DNA of 9,529 nucleotides, from NCBI GenBank assembly GCA_040376605.1, contig JBEIQI010000107.1, positions 1 to 9,529 of the forward strand. The letters run 5' to 3'. A program made the position numbers and the translations under genes. Under the pieces are notes generated by a model. It did no database searches, was not told the origin of the DNA, and saw only the letters and a program-made list of their open reading frames with translations. This document shows positions 6,188 through 9,529 of the stretch, piece by piece; within the stretch, counting starts at the first letter, position 1; every line of letters begins with the position of its first letter. Origin of the DNA: JANWKQ01 sp040376605 (GTDB taxonomy: Bacteria > Bacteroidota > Bacteroidia > CAIKAF01).

Positions 6188-7606
6188 TTATGGCTGGCTT
6201 GGCTTTGAAGCGGTCGGTTTAAAACGATGCATCTTTTCCTGTGCTAAGATAGATTTTAATTTAAACTTCCATCCATTTGGGGTTAGTAATTTTTTCCATT
6301 TTGGTAATAGTTGATATCTAACTTGATTATTAACGAATTGCACCGCATGGGAATAATATTCTCTTGGATAGGTTCTTTGAAAATCGATCTCCCGATCAGT
6401 GGAATGAGCCCATTCCGGTTTACGGGTGAATGCGGTTTTTACGTCATCATAAAGCCCTGTACCCTTAATAGGATATGCCACCGTTATGGTAAAATGAGTT
6501 GGGTTTGAAGCAACTAAATGATCCACCGTTTTGATGATATCTTCTTCCGTTTCGCCCGGATAACCCAACATAATAAAAGTTCCAGTTTCTATGCCGGCAT
6601 TTTTTGCCTTAACCAGCATCTCCTGCACAATCTTAACATTTACCCTTCGGTCCATTCTATCAATAATATCTTGCGACCCACTTTCAGCCCCAATCCATAC
6701 CCGGTAACATCCACTTCTTTTCAAATCCACAATTACCGCATCGGTCATTCGATCTGCTCGGGTTATACATTCATATTTAATGTTAAGATTTCGTTTGGTT
6801 ACTTCCGCTGCAAATTCACTTAACCATTTATGACTAACCGTAAACACGTCATCTACAAACCAAATAGTATCCGGATGATATTTTTTCTGAATTTCTACTA
6901 ACTCATCACAAACATTTTGTGGAGATCGCCTACGATAGGTTTGCCCATAAACAGCCGTGCTGCACCATTTACAGGTATATGGACAACCACGTTGGGTGCT
7001 TACACTCATGGCGTTTGAACCATGTTTATCTTTCCAAACAGATAGATATTTATTTATATCAATTCGATCGCGATTGGGGAAGGGGAGTTCGTCAATATCT
7101 TTTAACTTTTGCCTTTCTTCAGTATAAATAATTTTTCCAAAATAATTTTTGAAGGCGATTCCGGCAACTTTATCTAAGAATGGATTGAATGGAGTATTAA
7201 GCGTAGTAATTAAATCACGCATGGTTTCTTCACCTTCACCTAATACAATCATATCCGCACCATGATTGATGTAATCTTCGGCATTATACCTAACGTCGGG
7301 CCCCCCCAGAATGATTGTTGTATCCTTAAGTTCCGGTCGGGACCGAATAAATGCCATGAGCTTTAAAACATTAAGCTTAGTAAGCATATTGGCATAGATT
7401 CCAATCTGCCTATATTTTTTATCCTGAATTTGTTGGCAAAGGGCTTCGAAGTTGCTAAAGGTACTGTCGAAAACATCATGCTCAATTTTTGCCTTCTGTA
7501 AATATGTGGATATATACAAAATTCCCAATGGGGGATAGGGTTTCATGATTTTTTGTTCCCTTGGATCTTCATGAAGGAAGTAGCCGTGTGTTAATAAAAC
7601 TGACAT
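6188..7606 (-). CDS. B12-binding domain radical SAM protein
   Basis: A cytoplasmic iron-sulfur enzyme of 472 residues that should cleave S-adenosylmethionine to start radical chemistry. The N-terminal Rossmann-like domain (about 1-140) has the cobalamin-binding fold pattern, including PPLGILYISTYL (25-36), ILGGPDV (99-105) and DMIVLGEGEET (118-128). It lacks the DxHxxG motif, as is usual for this class. The radical SAM domain (about 195-400) has the 4Fe-4S motif CxxxCxxC at Cys208, Cys212 and Cys215, GAESGSQ (306-312) and a GYPGETEED motif (348-356). A basic C-terminal tail follows (about 435-472). This is the architecture of BchE, HpnJ and B12-dependent radical methylases, but the substrate cannot be read from sequence. 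A run of seven G falls within the codons for Leu100-Gly102. The gene probably heads an operon with the YceI gene and is divergent from the gene at 7761. Confidence 0.93.
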   Translation of the reverse strand: MSVLLTHGYFLHEDPREQKIMKPYPPLGILYISTYLQKAKIEHDVFDSTFSNFEALCQQIQDKKYRQIGIYANMLTKLNVLKLMAFIRSRPELKDTTIILGGPDVRYNAEDYINHGADMIVLGEGEETMRDLITTLNTPFNPFLDKVAGIAFKNYFGKIIYTEERQKLKDIDELPFPNRDRIDINKYLSVWKDKHGSNAMSVSTQRGCPYTCKWCSTAVYGQTYRRRSPQNVCDELVEIQKKYHPDTIWFVDDVFTVSHKWLSEFAAEVTKRNLNIKYECITRADRMTDAVIVDLKRSGCYRVWIGAESGSQDIIDRMDRRVNVKIVQEMLVKAKNAGIETGTFIMLGYPGETEEDIIKTVDHLVASNPTHFTITVAYPIKGTGLYDDVKTAFTRKPEWAHSTDREIDFQRTYPREYYSHAVQFVNNQVRYQLLPKWKKLLTPNGWKFKLKSILAQEKMHRFKPTASKPSQP

Positions 7607-7760
7607 TCATCACGAAAATACTAAGAAATAGGGATATTTTTTGTGAATTGGCAATTTTGAACGATTTTTGATGTAGGGTGTATTTCTTTGTGGCTGACCT
7701 GGTTTTTTAGGCAGCATATCAGTTATTTCAATCGTATTAAAGCCCCGTAAATATTTGCTT
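7607..7760. other. Divergent intergenic region, 154 bp
   Basis: This region separates the start codons of the radical SAM gene (-) and the alpha-2-macroglobulin-like gene (+), so it should hold promoters for both. I find no full TTG-N19-TAnnTTTG match on either strand. The nearest partial matches are TATTTTCG on the minus strand (7620-7613, one mismatch, placing the start of transcription almost at the ATG) and AATATTTG on the plus strand (7750-7757, too close to the ATG). A small palindrome, AATTG-G-CAATT (7646-7656), is the only dyad I noticed, and it is short enough to be chance. Confidence 0.4.
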
Positions 7761-9529
7761 ATGAAGCGTTCAACCCAAAAATCTTTATCCATCATTTTAT
7801 TTTTTGTCGTTATCATTGGTGCGGCGGCACAACTTTTTATTCAGCCTTTTGGAAATTCTAAAATACCCCCTCCTCCTCCTGGCGAAGACCCGTATAAAAA
7901 ATATTGGGCTCAAGTAGATTCTTTAGAAAATCTTGGATTAACAGAAAGTGCAAATCAGATCGTAAAAAAAATATCGGATTTGGCAGAACGGGAGAAAAAT
8001 TCCGTCCAACAGATCAAGTCATTTTTCCATATGGCTAAGTACCGAGATGTTCTTGAAGAAGAATCATTTGCTGCTAATATCACTAAACTGGATGAATTGA
8101 TCAAAGCTTCTAGTTCGCCAGTACAACAGCTACTTTATTCTGTTAAAGGAGAAGTTGTATGGAATAGATACCAAAGCAATATGTGGCAAATTAATCAACG
8201 TACTCCAATTGACGGCGATAAAGAACCTGATATGGAATTATGGGATGCCAAAAGATTTGCTCGTGAGGCCATGAAATATTTTGAACTTTCTTTAAATAAT
8301 CCCAAAGAGTTGAAGTTGACAAAATTGGACGGATATGCTGAATTATTGAATGGGGACAGTTTATTTAGAAAATTAAAACCCACGGTATATGATTTTTTAA
8401 TGCATAGAGCCATCAATTTCTATCAGAGTCCTTATTTGAATATGTTGGAACCGGCCGAAAAATTTGAAATTGATCAGGCCCAATATTTTCAATTGGCTGA
8501 TAAGTTTGTGGCCATTCAATTTGAAAAGAAAGATAGCTTGTCTTCACTGCAAAAGGCCCTTCAGTTATATCAACAATTATATATTTTTCATAAGGATGAT
8601 AAGGAAGCTACCATTCAGCTTGAACTAAATAGACTGGCGTTTATTCATAAAAAATCTATTCAAGAGGATAAAGACCAACTTTATTTAAGTTCTATAAATC
8701 AATTGATTGCTAACTTCGAAAATGATGAAGCGGTAGCCGATGTATATTTTGTATTAGCGCAAGTTTTATACGATCAAAGTGCGAATTGGGCGCCAAATTC
8801 CGAAGAAACCTTTTATAGGGAATATCGAAAGTTGGCCTTGGCTGCTTGCGATAAAGTGATGCAGAAGTTTCCGAATTCTGATGGGGCTCATAATTGCAGA
8901 TTATTTAAGAAGACCATTGAAGCTCCTTCTATCTCCTTTAATTTAAAAAAGGCACAGGAAAGCAAACAAAATATTTTATCTGGAATTTCTTATCGAAATA
9001 TCGACCAGGTTTGGGTTAAAGTTTACCGGCATAATTATGATCAAATCATTGATCGGTTGACGTATTATGAAGAGCAGGATGAGGCATATGCTGCAGCCAA
9101 AACAGGTGTTCTGGTTAAAGAAATGTCTGTTAATTTAAAATCTTTTGATGATTATTTTGACCATACTACAGAAATTACCATCGACCCTTTGGATCTTGGT
9201 TTTTATACCATTGTATTTAGCTCTAAGGAAAACGATCAACTAGCAGAATCATTTAACGGATTTACTAGTTTTTGGAGCACCGATATTGGGATTCTTGACT
9301 TTAACTCATATTCAGGTGGTGGACAAATATTTAATATCGTTAATCGTTCCACAGGTTTGGTTATTAAGAATGCCAATGTAGGTGTGTATAAATTGAAATA
9401 TAATTATTCCAATTATAGGTACCAAAGGGAAAAGGTAAATTCTGTATTATCTGATAAGAATGGTATGGTAAAAGATGTTTATAAAGGAAACGAAAGTTTT
9501 TATTTGGATGTAAAAAATGGTAAGGATAG
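7761..9529 (+). CDS. Alpha-2-macroglobulin-like exported protein, 3' end cut off
   Basis: The frame is open from ATG 7761 to the window edge (589 codons, no stop), so the gene continues beyond 9529. Residues 1-23 form a signal peptide or anchor (MKRSTQKS, hydrophobic core, then AAAQ). There is no lipobox Cys. A five-proline linker (36-40) leads to GEDPYKKYWAQVDSLENLGL (41-60), an opening I associate with very large alpha-2-macroglobulin family proteins of Bacteroidota. Residues about 50-390 are mostly helical and repeat-like (FPNSDGAHNC near 370). From about 390 beta-rich macroglobulin-type modules begin, with YRNIDQVWVKVYRHNYD, then FNIVNRSTGLVIKNANVGVY (about 525-544), which resembles an MG2 domain. 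Any bait region, thioester or complete MG array would lie outside the window. Family members are thought to trap proteases in the periplasm. The family call rests on recognition, not a search. Confidence 0.78.
   Translation, partial: MKRSTQKSLSIILFFVVIIGAAAQLFIQPFGNSKIPPPPPGEDPYKKYWAQVDSLENLGLTESANQIVKKISDLAEREKNSVQQIKSFFHMAKYRDVLEEESFAANITKLDELIKASSSPVQQLLYSVKGEVVWNRYQSNMWQINQRTPIDGDKEPDMELWDAKRFAREAMKYFELSLNNPKELKLTKLDGYAELLNGDSLFRKLKPTVYDFLMHRAINFYQSPYLNMLEPAEKFEIDQAQYFQLADKFVAIQFEKKDSLSSLQKALQLYQQLYIFHKDDKEATIQLELNRLAFIHKKSIQEDKDQLYLSSINQLIANFENDEAVADVYFVLAQVLYDQSANWAPNSEETFYREYRKLALAACDKVMQKFPNSDGAHNCRLFKKTIEAPSISFNLKKAQESKQNILSGISYRNIDQVWVKVYRHNYDQIIDRLTYYEEQDEAYAAAKTGVLVKEMSVNLKSFDDYFDHTTEITIDPLDLGFYTIVFSSKENDQLAESFNGFTSFWSTDIGILDFNSYSGGGQIFNIVNRSTGLVIKNANVGVYKLKYNYSNYRYQREKVNSVLSDKNGMVKDVYKGNESFYLDVKNGKD

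Noticed and set aside
6311..7131. Several plus-strand ORFs of 65-101 codons
   Set aside because: All are antisense to the well-supported radical SAM gene and have no recognisable content.
7610..7816. A 68-codon minus-strand ORF that ends 3 nt before the radical SAM start
   Set aside because: It overlaps the first 56 bases of the alpha-2-macroglobulin-like gene, where the plus strand has a convincing signal peptide, and its translation shows no domain or family pattern. Its tight spacing to the radical SAM gene leaves a small chance that it is a leader peptide.

Overview
The window reads as chromosomal DNA of a member of the Bacteroidota, probably a flavobacterium-like lineage. The evidence is AT-rich coding sequence, at least one textbook Bacteroidota promoter (TTG-N19-TAnnTTTG at 25-54), A/T-rich translation starts mostly without Shine-Dalgarno sequences, and a gene set typical of the phylum: a short exported M1 peptidase, an exported YceI protein, and a large alpha-2-macroglobulin-like protein that opens with a Pro-rich linker. 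I cannot name a genus from sequence alone.

Layout. Positions 1-113 hold a + strand promoter followed at once by a strong hairpin with a T-tract. Positions 111-584 (-) encode a small exported Cys-containing protein of unknown function, divergent from thrS. Positions 638-3750 (+) are the conserved translation operon thrS-infC-rpmI-rplT, closed by an intrinsic terminator at 3829-3854. infC does not start at an ATG. It starts at an ATT (2590) behind a near-perfect Shine-Dalgarno sequence, which makes a 189-residue IF3. Positions 3954-5585 (+) encode an exported M1-family zinc metallopeptidase. Converging on it is a minus-strand pair: a B12-binding-domain radical SAM protein (7606-6188), then, 41 nt downstream, a YceI-family lipocalin-like protein (6146-5616). 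From 7761 to the window end (+) runs the N-terminal 589 codons of a large exported protein, most likely alpha-2-macroglobulin family. Its stop codon lies outside the window.

How the genes fit together. The first block is core translation machinery: threonine charging, initiation fidelity, and two 50S proteins. The rest is mostly cell envelope or periplasm. Four of the five proteins outside the translation operon carry signal peptides; the radical SAM protein looks cytoplasmic. The radical SAM/YceI pairing might point to isoprenoid or envelope lipid chemistry, but this is only inference.

I found no CRISPR array, mobile element, tRNA, rRNA, phage gene or defence system. No stretch over 300 bases lacks a gene; the longest is 3751-3953. 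The most noteworthy items are the SD-plus-AUU start of infC in a phylum that mostly ignores SD sequences, and the promoter-plus-terminator unit at 25-112, which could make a very short RNA.
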